In this document: piece after piece, positions 36,827-45,534 of the stretch
Layout of the letters: every line of letters starts with the position of its first letter
How positions within the stretch are numbered: position 1 is the first letter of the stretch
DNA from: Arthrobacter sp. Bz4
Lineage (GTDB): Bacteria > Actinomycetota > Actinomycetes > Actinomycetales > Micrococcaceae
Assembly: GCF_003075455.1 (NCBI RefSeq)
Contig: NZ_QDAE01000007.1
Coordinates: 62,001 to 126,000, forward strand
DNA length: 64,000 bases
Reading direction: 5' to 3'
Translations under genes and position numbers: made by a program
Notes under the pieces: generated by a model
What the model saw: the letters and a program-made list of their open reading frames with translations, nothing else
Told to the model about the DNA's origin: nothing
The model's database searches: none

Positions 36827-38155
36827 ATGGCTTCAATTACCCTCAACAACCTGGTCAAGAAATACGGCGACGGATTCCCCGCCGTCAATGACATCAGCAT
36901 CGACATCGCCGACGGCGAGTTCATCATCCTGGTGGGCCCCTCCGGCTGCGGCAAATCCACCCTGCTGCGCATGATCGTGGGCCTGGAGGACATCACCGAC
37001 GGCGAGCTCCTGATCGACGGCGAGCGCGTCAACGATAAGGCGCCCCGGGACCGCAACCTGGCCATGGTGTTCCAGAACTACGCCTTGTACCCGCACCTCA
37101 CGGTGTATGAGAACATCGCCTTCCCGCTGCGGCTCGCGAAAGGCAAGCACAGCGAGGAACAGGTGAACAAGCTTGTCACCGAGGCGGCAGCCACCCTTGA
37201 ACTGACCGACCACCTGCAGCGAAAGCCGGCCAACCTTTCCGGTGGCCAGCGCCAGCGGGTTGCCATGGGCCGGGCCATTGTGCGCCAGGCTGATGCGTTC
37301 CTCTTCGACGAGCCGCTGTCCAACCTGGACGCGAAATTGCGCGGCCAGATGCGCTCAGAGATCTCCCAGATGCAGCGCCGGCTCGGGGTGACCAGCGTGT
37401 ACGTTACCCACGACCAGACCGAGGCTATGACCCTGGGCGACCGGGTGGCAGTCCTGAAGATGGGCGAACTGCAGCAGATCGCCTCCCCACGGGAACTCTA
37501 CGAGCAGCCCCGGAACCTTTTCGTTGCCGGCTTCATCGGCTCTCCATCGATGAACTTCATCCCCGCGACCATTGAGAACGGCAAACTGCAAACCGTCCTC
37601 GGCGACCTCGACGTCCCCGCCGAGAAGCTGGCCAAGGTTGAAGGCAAGAAGGTGGTGCTGGTGGGCGTCCGGCCGGAGTTCTTTGAGGACGCGAAACTGG
37701 TCGAGGAGTCCAAGTTGCCCCACGGCTCCATCTTCACTGCCACGCTCACCCATACCGAGTGGCTCGGCAACGAACAGTACGGTTACATCAACTTCAACCC
37801 GGACCCCGAAATGCGCGAGCTCCTGAACAATCTGGCCCGCGAAATGGATGCCGACGAACTCCGCCCGCAGATCGTTGTCACCCTCGACGCTGCCAGCCGG
37901 ATCCGTGGCGGACGCGAAGCCGAAATCTGGCTGGACACCCGGAAGCTGCACCTGTTTGATCCTGAGTCCGGGGAGAACCTCACCCGCGATGCAGAGGCGG
38001 GCGCAGCGCTGACTGCTGAAGCCGGTCAGGAGCGTGCCGAGGAGATCGCCACGGCCAAGGAAGCGGACCGCGTCAACGGCCACGGAACCCCGGATTCGGG
38101 CAGCGGCACCACCGACAACGGTCAGGGTGGCGGCAAACACGCCGCGGCGAGCTGA
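36827..38155 (+). CDS. sugC: Sugar ABC transporter ATP-binding protein (SugC/MsmK/UgpC-like)
   Basis: This ATPase drives the importer. The 442-residue product has Walker A GPSGCGKST at 37-45, signature LSGGQRQR near 134 and Walker B AFLFDEPLSNLD. A C-terminal TOBE regulatory domain follows (about 240-375). The last 65 residues are a Gly/Ala/Asp-rich tail longer than in most homologues (about 360-400). AAAAGGATCACCAGAAA precedes the ATG at 36827, giving a usable ribosome-binding site. The HerA-like gene begins four bases after its stop. Confidence 0.94.
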   Translation: MASITLNNLVKKYGDGFPAVNDISIDIADGEFIILVGPSGCGKSTLLRMIVGLEDITDGELLIDGERVNDKAPRDRNLAMVFQNYALYPHLTVYENIAFPLRLAKGKHSEEQVNKLVTEAAATLELTDHLQRKPANLSGGQRQRVAMGRAIVRQADAFLFDEPLSNLDAKLRGQMRSEISQMQRRLGVTSVYVTHDQTEAMTLGDRVAVLKMGELQQIASPRELYEQPRNLFVAGFIGSPSMNFIPATIENGKLQTVLGDLDVPAEKLAKVEGKKVVLVGVRPEFFEDAKLVEESKLPHGSIFTATLTHTEWLGNEQYGYINFNPDPEMRELLNNLAREMDADELRPQIVVTLDAASRIRGGREAEIWLDTRKLHLFDPESGENLTRDAEAGAALTAEAGQERAEEIATAKEADRVNGHGTPDSGSGTTDNGQGGGKHAAAS

Positions 38156-38158
38156 CCA

Positions 38159-39780
38159 TTGGTGGAGCGTGACGGTTCGGAGCTGATTGCCGGGATCTCC
38201 TCCGGATATACCTTCGAGGGGCCCTCGATCCATCTCGGTGCCGCAGTGCTGGATGGCGAGGTGTACCCCGAAGCGGCGGTGCGTCTTCCGCTGGCGATGA
38301 TGAACCGTCACGGGCTCGTCGCAGGGGCAACCGGCACGGGAAAAACCATCACGCTGCAGGTCATGGCTGAGCAGCTTAGCGCCCAGGGTGTCCCGGTGTT
38401 CCTGGCGGACATCAAAGGGGACCTGACCGGTCTCTCCACCCCGGGACCCGGCGGTGAGAAGCTGCTGGCCCGCACCCTGAGCGTGGGCCAGCAGTGGTCC
38501 GCCAGGAGTTTCCCGGTCGAGTACTTCTCCCTGGGCGGGCAAGGTGCCGGTGTTCCCATTCGCGCAACCATCTCCGAGTTTGGGCCGCTGCTGCTCTCCC
38601 GGGTGATGGACTTGAATGAGACCCAGGAGTCCAGCCTCACCCTGATTTTCCACTACGCTGACCTGGCCGGGCTGGAACTATTGAACCTCGCCGATCTTCG
38701 GGCAGTGATTTCGTTCCTCACCTCCGACGAGGGCAAAACCGCTTTGAAGGACCTCGGTGGCTTGTCGAAGGCCACCGCGGGGGTGATCCTGCGGGAGCTG
38801 ATCACCCTTGAGCGCAGGACATGGCCAGATTCTTTGGAGAACCCGAATTCGACACCGCCGATCTGCTCCGCCAGGCCCCGGACGGCAGGGGAATGATCAG
38901 CTGCCTCGAACTGCCCACCCTCCTGCAAACACCCCAACTCTTTTCCACCTTCCTGATGTGGCTGGTAGCCGATCTTTTCGCCGACCTGCCCGAGGTGGGA
39001 GATCAAGACAAACCCAAGCTGGTGTTTTTCCTCGACGAGGCGCATCTGCTCTTCGACGACGCGTCCAAGGAATTTCTGCGGTCCATCCAGACGTCAGTCC
39101 GCCTGATCCGGTCCAAGGGTGTCGGCATCTTCTTCGTCACCCAGACGCCCAGGGATGTTCCAGCGGACGTCCTCGGGCAATTGGCCAACCGTGTTCAGCA
39201 CGCGTTGCGCGCCTTCACCCCCGAGGACGCGAAGGCTTTGAAAGCCACGGTGTCCACCTTCCCCACCAGTGACTACGACCTGGCTGAGGTTCTCACCTCA
39301 GCAGGGACGGGCGAGGCGGTGGTGACCGTCATGAACGATCGGGGCGCGCCCACCCCCGTCGCCTGGACCCGAATGACCTCCCCCGAATCGACGATGGGCC
39401 CCTCAGTGCCTGCTGTCGTGGAGGAGATCGTCCGGGCCTCACCGCTCCGCACCCACTACGAAACGGCGATCGACAGCCATTCGGCCTTCGAAAAGCTCAC
39501 CACTCCCGCTCCGCCCAGCGCGACGCCGCCCCGGGCCGAACCAGCTGCTGATGACGAGGCCCGCCGGATTGAAGAGTCAATTACGGGGCACCGGGGCGCC
39601 CCGCCAGCGTCCTCCGGTCCGGCTGGGACACCCCCACCCCTCGGCGTTCCCACGCCGGCACCCCGGCAGCAAGACGGTGAACTGATGGAGTTCGCGGTCA
39701 AGGCGGCAGGCGCCATCGGGGCGGAGCTCGCCCGGGGTTTATTCGGCACACAGCGGAGGCGCAGTCGTCGTCGTTGGTAA
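38159..39780 (+). pseudogene. HerA-like (DUF853) P-loop ATPase, frameshifted as sequenced
   Basis: DUF853 proteins are HerA/FtsK-superfamily ATPases resembling DNA translocases; their role is not established. The first part (from TTG 38159) has Walker A GATGTGKT at 56-63 and DIKGDLTGLS. Near 38811 the frame changes, and the rest continues from MARFFGEPEFD through Walker B LVFFLDEAHLLF, the sensor region FFVTQTPRDVP, and a Pro-rich tail ending RRRSRRRW. One extra base (GAGGCG instead of GAGCG) would join the halves as LITLEAQDMARFFGEP and give about 540 residues. It directly follows sugC. Read as two pieces neither would be functional; sequencing error is plausible. Confidence 0.88.
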
Positions 39781-39811
39781 CCGGGCACCACTCAACGGGT
39801 AACGTAATAGC

Positions 39812-40792
39812 GTGCAAACGTCTTCTGTGATCAAAGTCCTAGCAGCCTGGCTGCTCGGTCTGATGGTCGTGGTTGCGGCCGCGATTGCCACTGTGGTGGT
39901 GGTCAATACGCACATTTTCAACCCCGAGGAACAGGTCCACGACTACCTCGAAGCACTCTCGGACGGCGACGGCGAACGCGCCCTGGGGCTCCTCAACGCG
40001 TCGGTGCCCGAGGCCAACGCGGCCATGCTCAACGGTGCTCCGCTGCAGCAGTCGATGGCAGCTGTTGAGGGCGTGGCGGTCGGTGAGGCGGTGGAGGTCG
40101 GTGACGGCCGGGTGGAGGTCACCATCACCTACACGGTCCGCGGTGCAGCACACTCGTCAACGTTTTCCCTGGAGCGCACCGGTACGGAGTGGCTGTTCTT
40201 CAACACCTGGGAGTTTGTTCCCTCGGTGCTGCCCACCCTCGAACTGTCGGTGATCAACCAGGTCGAGGCCACCCTCAATGGGACCAGGGTAGGCATGCCC
40301 GAGGGCAGAAACCAGTTCGCCGTGTTTTACCCCGGGGACTTTGAAGCCCACTACACGAGCGAGTACTTCGCTGCGCCGGCCCAAACCGTTGCCGTCACCG
40401 ACCGCTCGGGCGGCCAACGAATAGCGCTCGCTACCGCGGCCACCGATGCGCTGGTGGAGGCGGTGGACGGCCAGATCCGGCGCTTCCTGGATGAGTGTGC
40501 GGCGCAGACCGTGTTCCAGCCCGCCAATTGCCCCTTCAACTTCCAGACCGAGAACCGGGTAGCCGGGGACATCCGCTGGTCCATCACGGAATACCCGACG
40601 GTCTCCATCGAGCCGTTCAACGGCAGCTGGGTGATGCCGCCGCTCTCAGGCAACGCCGAACTGTCCACCTCGCTGCAGGACCTCTTCACCGGCTCGATCG
40701 AACCGGTGACGGTCCCCCGCGAGTTCGGCTTCACCGCCCGCCTGTCAGTGGGCGACGACGAAATCGCCGTCACCCCGGTGGTCCAGTACTAG
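39812..40792 (+). CDS. Single-pass membrane protein of unknown function, extracytoplasmic domain
   Basis: I do not recognise the family. The 326-residue product has one N-terminal hydrophobic helix (about 8-32). An Asp/Glu-rich extracytoplasmic region follows (EEQVHDYLEALSDGDGERAL) that resembles the start of NTF2-like or DUF4878-type domains. Two beta-rich modules follow, with two Cys residues near 230-240 (DECAA, ANCPF) that could form a disulphide. The GTG start at 39812 lies 31 bases after the HerA-like gene. Its stop overlaps the opposite-strand thioredoxin/NHL gene by four bases. Confidence 0.7.
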   Translation: MQTSSVIKVLAAWLLGLMVVVAAAIATVVVVNTHIFNPEEQVHDYLEALSDGDGERALGLLNASVPEANAAMLNGAPLQQSMAAVEGVAVGEAVEVGDGRVEVTITYTVRGAAHSSTFSLERTGTEWLFFNTWEFVPSVLPTLELSVINQVEATLNGTRVGMPEGRNQFAVFYPGDFEAHYTSEYFAAPAQTVAVTDRSGGQRIALATAATDALVEAVDGQIRRFLDECAAQTVFQPANCPFNFQTENRVAGDIRWSITEYPTVSIEPFNGSWVMPPLSGNAELSTSLQDLFTGSIEPVTVPREFGFTARLSVGDDEIAVTPVVQY

Positions 40793-42795
40793 TCGAGGCC
40801 CCGCAGGTCCAGGGTCAACCCGGTTTCGCCGTCGTCGCTGATCCGCACCGGGATACCCCAATCCTGCTGGTAGAGGTGGCATGCTGCATGATCGGGGATC
40901 TCGCCGCCCGGCTCCCCGTCACAGGCCGCCGCGCGGGCGGTGATGTGCAGGACGCCCTCGCTGACGGCGTCGGACAGCACCAGTTCGCGGGTCAGACCCA
41001 CCGACGTTCCGCCACCGGACACCAGTAGTTCCTCGGGTGAGGAGGAGATCTTCAGCTGGGTGGGGTCACCCCACCGGTCGTCGAGTTTCTGTCCCTTGGG
41101 CGCGGAGAACCGGATCGTAAGCGCATGCGATCCGGCGACGACGGGGGTCTGCGGTCGTTGCGTCTGGGACGCGCCTTCATCGACGGCGAGCGCTTCCTTG
41201 GGGATCGGCACCCGGACCAGCTGGTGGCGGTTGGCTTCCACCACAATGAGGAGCGGCTCGCTGCCCGACGCGGTGGGGGTCAGGTCCACCAGAACGTCGC
41301 AGGGCTCCGAAAGACCGCGGGCCAGGGTTGAGACCTGCCCCGTGGCTGGATCGTACCGGCGCACCGCGCCGTTGTAGGTGTCGGCGATGGCCACCGACCC
41401 ATCGGGGAGGGCGGTAATGCCCAGCGGGTGCTGCAGGCGTGCCTGGTCCGCGGCGCCGTCCCTGAAACCGAAATCAAACAACCCGGTCCCGATGGCGGTC
41501 CGCACCTGGGTGCGGCGGTGACCGTTGAACTCGGGGAAGGAAAGGGTCCGTACTGCCGACGTTTCCGAGTCGGCGACCCAGAGGTTGCCGCTGGCATCCT
41601 CGGCCAGGCCCGAGGACTGGGCGAACCAGGCCTCGGATCCGTCGCCGTCGAGCAGGCCCTCCAGTCCGGTGCCCGCGAGGATGTCGACGGATCCGGTGAC
41701 TGGATCGAACGTAAACAGCTGATGGGTGCCCGCCATGGCAATCACCACGCGTTCCAGCACGGTGGACCACAGCACGTCCCACGGCGAGGACAGCGAGACC
41801 TCCAGCGGCCGGGTGCCCAGGTGGGTGTCGGTCAGGCGAGGGGTGGCGTCCTCCGGGGATTCTACGTCGTACCCGCTCGGCTGGTCGAAGTTCTCCTGCA
41901 GCTCGGCGGGGCGTGCCTTCACGTGGTTGCCAGCGTCCAGCAGCCGCTGCACGCCGTTGCCCGCAATGGTGGTGACCGCGCCGTCGGCGAGGGCCACGCC
42001 ACGGAGCAGGTGGTTCACGGAGTCGGCGACGACGACGTCGTACCCGACCTGCCGGGCAACCTGCTGGGGCAGGACCGCGAGGCCCTGCGGCTCGTTGAAC
42101 TGGGCCCCGGCAGCGGTGCCGTCGGCAGCGCCCTTCTCCCCCGAGCCGATGGTGCGGCGGACGGTGACCAGGTCGGCGTCGAGCTCCACCAGCCGGTGGT
42201 GGCCGGTGTCGCCGATCAGGAGCGAACCGTTGGCGAGGGGGACGGCTTTGCCCGGGAACCGGAGGTCGCCGGCGGTGCTTTCGGCAGGAACGTAGGGTCC
42301 GTCGCCGCGGTGCAGCGTGCCCTTCGCGGAGTGTTCCTCCACCAGCTCCTGGACGAGGGACTCCAGCCCGGCAGCGTGGCCCTCACCGGAGAGGTGCGCC
42401 ACAATGTACCCCTCGGGGTCGACGACGACGAGGGTGGGCCAGGCGCGGGCGGTGTAGGCCTGCCAGGTGGTCAGCTCCGGGTCGTCCAGCACCGGGTGCT
42501 GGATGTCGTAGCGTTCCACCGCGGCGGCCAGGGCATCCGGGTCCGCTTCATGTTCGAACTTGGGTGAGTGGACTCCCACTGTGACAACCACGTCGCTGAA
42601 CTTCTGCTCCAGCGGCCGCAGCTCATCCAGGACGTGCAGGCAGTTGATGCAGCAGAAGGTCCAGAAGTCGAGGATGACGATCTTCCCGCGCAGATCTTCG
42701 AGGGTGAGCTGCCGCCCGCCCGTGTTGAGCCAGTTGCGGCCCACCAGTTCGGAGGCACGCACCCGGTAATCGGTGCGGATCGAGGTCTCAGTCAT
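40789..42795 (-). CDS. Thioredoxin-like/NHL-repeat protein
   Basis: This 668-residue protein joins an N-terminal thioredoxin-like (TlpA-type) domain (about 1-170) to NHL-type beta-propeller repeats (about 170-540). A further C-terminal beta domain carries paired Cys (AACDG, DHAACH). The redox motif is C49-I-N-C52, within FWTFCCINCLH. No signal peptide is evident. Its start overlaps the CopD-CtaG gene by eight bases. Its substrate is unknown; context suggests redox or copper-related work, which is inference. Confidence 0.88.
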   Translation of the reverse strand: MTETSIRTDYRVRASELVGRNWLNTGGRQLTLEDLRGKIVILDFWTFCCINCLHVLDELRPLEQKFSDVVVTVGVHSPKFEHEADPDALAAAVERYDIQHPVLDDPELTTWQAYTARAWPTLVVVDPEGYIVAHLSGEGHAAGLESLVQELVEEHSAKGTLHRGDGPYVPAESTAGDLRFPGKAVPLANGSLLIGDTGHHRLVELDADLVTVRRTIGSGEKGAADGTAAGAQFNEPQGLAVLPQQVARQVGYDVVVADSVNHLLRGVALADGAVTTIAGNGVQRLLDAGNHVKARPAELQENFDQPSGYDVESPEDATPRLTDTHLGTRPLEVSLSSPWDVLWSTVLERVVIAMAGTHQLFTFDPVTGSVDILAGTGLEGLLDGDGSEAWFAQSSGLAEDASGNLWVADSETSAVRTLSFPEFNGHRRTQVRTAIGTGLFDFGFRDGAADQARLQHPLGITALPDGSVAIADTYNGAVRRYDPATGQVSTLARGLSEPCDVLVDLTPTASGSEPLLIVVEANRHQLVRVPIPKEALAVDEGASQTQRPQTPVVAGSHALTIRFSAPKGQKLDDRWGDPTQLKISSSPEELLVSGGGTSVGLTRELVLSDAVSEGVLHITARAAACDGEPGGEIPDHAACHLYQQDWGIPVRISDDGETGLTLDLRGLD

Positions 42796-44974
42796 TCACG
42801 CTCTCCTGGTGGTCAGGCTTCTGGGATGATGCTGGCTTTCCGGGTCCCGGTGTGCCTGGACCGCGGCGGTTGTCGCGTTCCGCCAGCGAAGCGAACATGT
42901 TGTTGTAAGCGGTGAGATCGGCGTCGTTATTCCTGTCCGCCGCACGATCGGTCCGTTTGGACTCCCGGGCGTCGTCACGCGACCACATGATGGCGACGCC
43001 GATCGCCACCAGCAGGGTGGGAATCTCGCCGATCCCCCAGGTCAGGGCGCCGCCGAGTTGCTGGTCCTCCAGTGCTGAGGGGCCCCAGTCCCGGCCCATG
43101 TTGCCGAACCAGGAAGCCTGGAGCAGTGACGTGGACCCCATCAGCGCGACACCGAAGAAGGCGTGGAAGGCCATGGTGGCGAAGAGGAGCAGGATCCGCA
43201 GCGGATACGGTGCGCGGCGTGGCACCGGATCGGAGCCCAGCATCGAAAGGACGAAAATGTACCCGGTGATCAGGAAGTGCACGTACATCAGTTCGTGGCC
43301 CACATGTTCCCGCATCGCGAAGCCGAACAGCGGTGAATAGTAGAAGATCACGATCGATCCGGCGAAGTTGGCTGCGGCGAACAGCGGGTGGGTCACCAGC
43401 ACGGAGAAGCGCGAGTGCACCAGCACCAGGATCCACTCGCGGATCCCCCGGGACCCGTCGCCGCGAGGGGTCAGCGCCTTGAGCGCCAGCGTTACCGGCG
43501 CGCCGAGGACCAGGAAGAGCGGAACCACCATGGTCAGGGCCATGTGGCCCACCATGTGTGTACTGAACAACACCATGCCGTAGACGGCTGGAGCGCCCGA
43601 GGTGATGTAGGTCAGCAGCGTCAGCCCGACCAGCCAGCAGGCAAGCCGCAGGAGCGGCCATTTGTCGCCGCGTTTGCGGACCTTCACCACGCCCCGCACG
43701 TAAGCCACCCCGACGACCGCCACGAAGGCCACCCAGAGCCAGTCGAAGCGCCATTCGGTGAACCAGCGTTCAAACGTCAGCTCGGGCGGCAGGTCATAGC
43801 CGGAGAGGACCCGCGCCGGCGAGGCGTCGGGGGCGATCTCCTCGCTGACAGGCGGGGCCGTCCGGGACAGGGCAACAGCAACACCCGAGACTGCGCCCAT
43901 GATCAGCAGTTCCACGGCGATCAGCTGCCACAGCACCCGCCGGGCGGAGAGCTGGCCGCCCGTGAGCGACCCGCTGCCCGTTCCGAGCTGGGGAATGATC
44001 CACTGCCGGTGCATGAGGCCGATCCCGCCGAGCAGCAGGGTAGCAACCGTCTTGAAGGTGACCAGCAGGCCCCACTCCGAGCCGAGCTGGCCCAGATCGT
44101 TGATGCGGAGGCTGGCGTTGATCACACCGGACAGCACCACCAGGATGAAAGCGAAACCTGCGAGGGAGGAAAAGCGGCGCAGCACGCTGGAGGTCAGGAC
44201 GCCCAGCCGCCCGCTGATCACCGCCAGCACAATGATGCCGCCGATCCACAGGCAGACTCCCACCAGGTGCAGGGCGATCGAGTTGATGGCGGCGTAGTGG
44301 TCGTCGCCGCTGGCTGAGTGGCCGATCAGGGCCATCGGCATCAGGCCGAGGAGCGATAGGACACCGGTCAGTGCCAGCCAGCCGCTGGATCGGGCCCCGA
44401 AGGTCATGGTGGCGACGACGGCGGCGATCAGGACGGTGGACAGCCAGGCGCGGCCGGTGTCGAAGTCGGTGAGGTAGGAGGCCAGCCCCTCCGTGTAGCC
44501 GGGGTCGCTACTCAGCGGCAGGCCGGCGGCGTCGGAGTAGGTGAACAGCAGCACACCGACGGCGGCGAGGGTCCACGATACTGCGGCGACGGAGGCGAGG
44601 GTCATGACCGCGCTGAAGGCGGGGTGTTCGTCGCCCGGGGTGCCGGCGCTGCTGGTGCGCGCATTACTGGTGCGGCGGTGGGTCGATCCGACCCGGCGCG
44701 GGAGGATCATGACGGCGAAGACCAGCGAGCCGATGACGGCGGCAACCGAAATGTTGTTCAACGCCTTGGCGACCGGCAATCCCCAGCGGGTCAGGGCACC
44801 CGGGTCGCCCAGCTGACGCGGACCGGCAGCCCCCGAGAACAGCAGGGCGAGGATGAGTGCGACCACGACGGCGGCACCGCCGGCAATCAGCCAGCCAACC
44901 TTCACCCCTGGGGTCTGTATGCCCGGGCGGTCGGTCGGCCGGGGCGCCTTGGTTGTAGTAGCCACATCTACCAT
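42788..44974 (-). CDS. CopD-CtaG fusion: copper/cytochrome c oxidase assembly membrane protein
   Basis: This 728-residue polytopic protein combines an N-terminal CopD-like copper-resistance region (about 1-390) with a C-terminal CtaG_Cox11-type (caa3_CtaG, DUF2243-related) region (about 400-660). Around 16 hydrophobic helices are visible. It has His/Met-rich segments such as FSTHMVGHMALTM, REHVGHELMYVHF and FHAFFGVALM, likely copper ligands. A hydrophilic tail ends the protein. It is first in a two-gene operon with the thioredoxin/NHL gene. A role in copper delivery to cytochrome oxidase is expected from the family. Confidence 0.9.
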   Translation of the reverse strand: MVDVATTTKAPRPTDRPGIQTPGVKVGWLIAGGAAVVVALILALLFSGAAGPRQLGDPGALTRWGLPVAKALNNISVAAVIGSLVFAVMILPRRVGSTHRRTSNARTSSAGTPGDEHPAFSAVMTLASVAAVSWTLAAVGVLLFTYSDAAGLPLSSDPGYTEGLASYLTDFDTGRAWLSTVLIAAVVATMTFGARSSGWLALTGVLSLLGLMPMALIGHSASGDDHYAAINSIALHLVGVCLWIGGIIVLAVISGRLGVLTSSVLRRFSSLAGFAFILVVLSGVINASLRINDLGQLGSEWGLLVTFKTVATLLLGGIGLMHRQWIIPQLGTGSGSLTGGQLSARRVLWQLIAVELLIMGAVSGVAVALSRTAPPVSEEIAPDASPARVLSGYDLPPELTFERWFTEWRFDWLWVAFVAVVGVAYVRGVVKVRKRGDKWPLLRLACWLVGLTLLTYITSGAPAVYGMVLFSTHMVGHMALTMVVPLFLVLGAPVTLALKALTPRGDGSRGIREWILVLVHSRFSVLVTHPLFAAANFAGSIVIFYYSPLFGFAMREHVGHELMYVHFLITGYIFVLSMLGSDPVPRRAPYPLRILLLFATMAFHAFFGVALMGSTSLLQASWFGNMGRDWGPSALEDQQLGGALTWGIGEIPTLLVAIGVAIMWSRDDARESKRTDRAADRNNDADLTAYNNMFASLAERDNRRGPGTPGPGKPASSQKPDHQESVND

Positions 44975-45046
44975 TGTCTACCCTGCGTAGAACGGGTAAC
45001 AATTCGGTGACTCACGCCCGAAGTTGAAGTTCGACGTTAAAAGGAA

Positions 45047-45074
45047 AGGCCGCCACCGGAAAGGGTGGCGGCCT
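45047..45074 (-). terminator. Intrinsic terminator after the HU gene
   Basis: AGGCCGCCACC (45047-45057) pairs perfectly with GGTGGCGGCCT (45064-45074) around a six-base loop. On the minus strand the stem is followed by TTTCCTTTTAA, a usable U-rich tract. It starts 27 bases after the HU stop codon. Confidence 0.88.
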
Positions 45075-45101
45075 AGAGTCCTTAGCGGACCGGGTGACTG
45101 A

Positions 45102-45392
45102 CTACTTGACAGCAGCCTTCAGCTTGGAGCCGGCGGTCAGCTTGACGCTGCTGCCTGCTGCAATCTGGATGGTCTCGCCGGTCTGAGGGTTGCGTCCGGT
45201 GCGGGCGGCACGCTCGGTGCGCTCGACAGCGAGCCAACCTGGGATGGTGACCTTGACGTTGTTGGCAGCTGAGGTTGCCAGTACATCGAACAGTGCGTCA
45301 AGAACGCCGTTAACGGCGGTCTGGCTGGTGTCAGCCTTCGCTGCTACTTCTGCTACCAGTTCGCTGCGGTTCTTGGTTTCTTTCGTTGCCAA
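45102..45392 (-). CDS. HU family DNA-binding protein
   Basis: This is a histone-like nucleoid protein that bends DNA. The 96-residue product matches plain HU length, without the Lys/Ala-rich tail of mycobacterial HupB. It has the N-terminal helices (NRSELVAEVAAKADTSQTAV) and the DNA-binding arm near 60-75 with RTGRNPQTGETIQIAAG. A TTG start at 45392 is preceded by AGGAGGACG, well placed. A strong terminator follows. The upstream gap to 45534 shows no other gene. Confidence 0.96.
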   Translation of the reverse strand: MATKETKNRSELVAEVAAKADTSQTAVNGVLDALFDVLATSAANNVKVTIPGWLAVERTERAARTGRNPQTGETIQIAAGSSVKLTAGSKLKAAVK

Positions 45393-45534
45393 TTTACGTC
45401 CTCCTGGACTTGTCCGTTATTTGTAAAGCCTTCACGATTCTGAAAGCCTCTGTGCGAAAACTTACCAGCTTGAGCACCAAACTCCGGTCGTTTCCGGCGT
45501 TTTTGGGGGTTTTTAGATGCCAAAGGGCACTATT

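Noticed and set aside
37355-38653. A 432-codon minus-strand frame opposite sugC and the HerA-like gene
   Set aside because: It lies antisense to two conserved genes, and its sequence resembles no family I know.
41428-42567. A 379-codon plus-strand frame opposite the thioredoxin/NHL gene
   Set aside because: Antisense to a well-recognised protein; no ribosome-binding site.
43388-44317. A His/Gln/Arg-rich plus-strand frame opposite the CopD-CtaG gene
   Set aside because: Composition matches an antisense shadow (HQHQDP, PAGKPQ) and there is no start signal.
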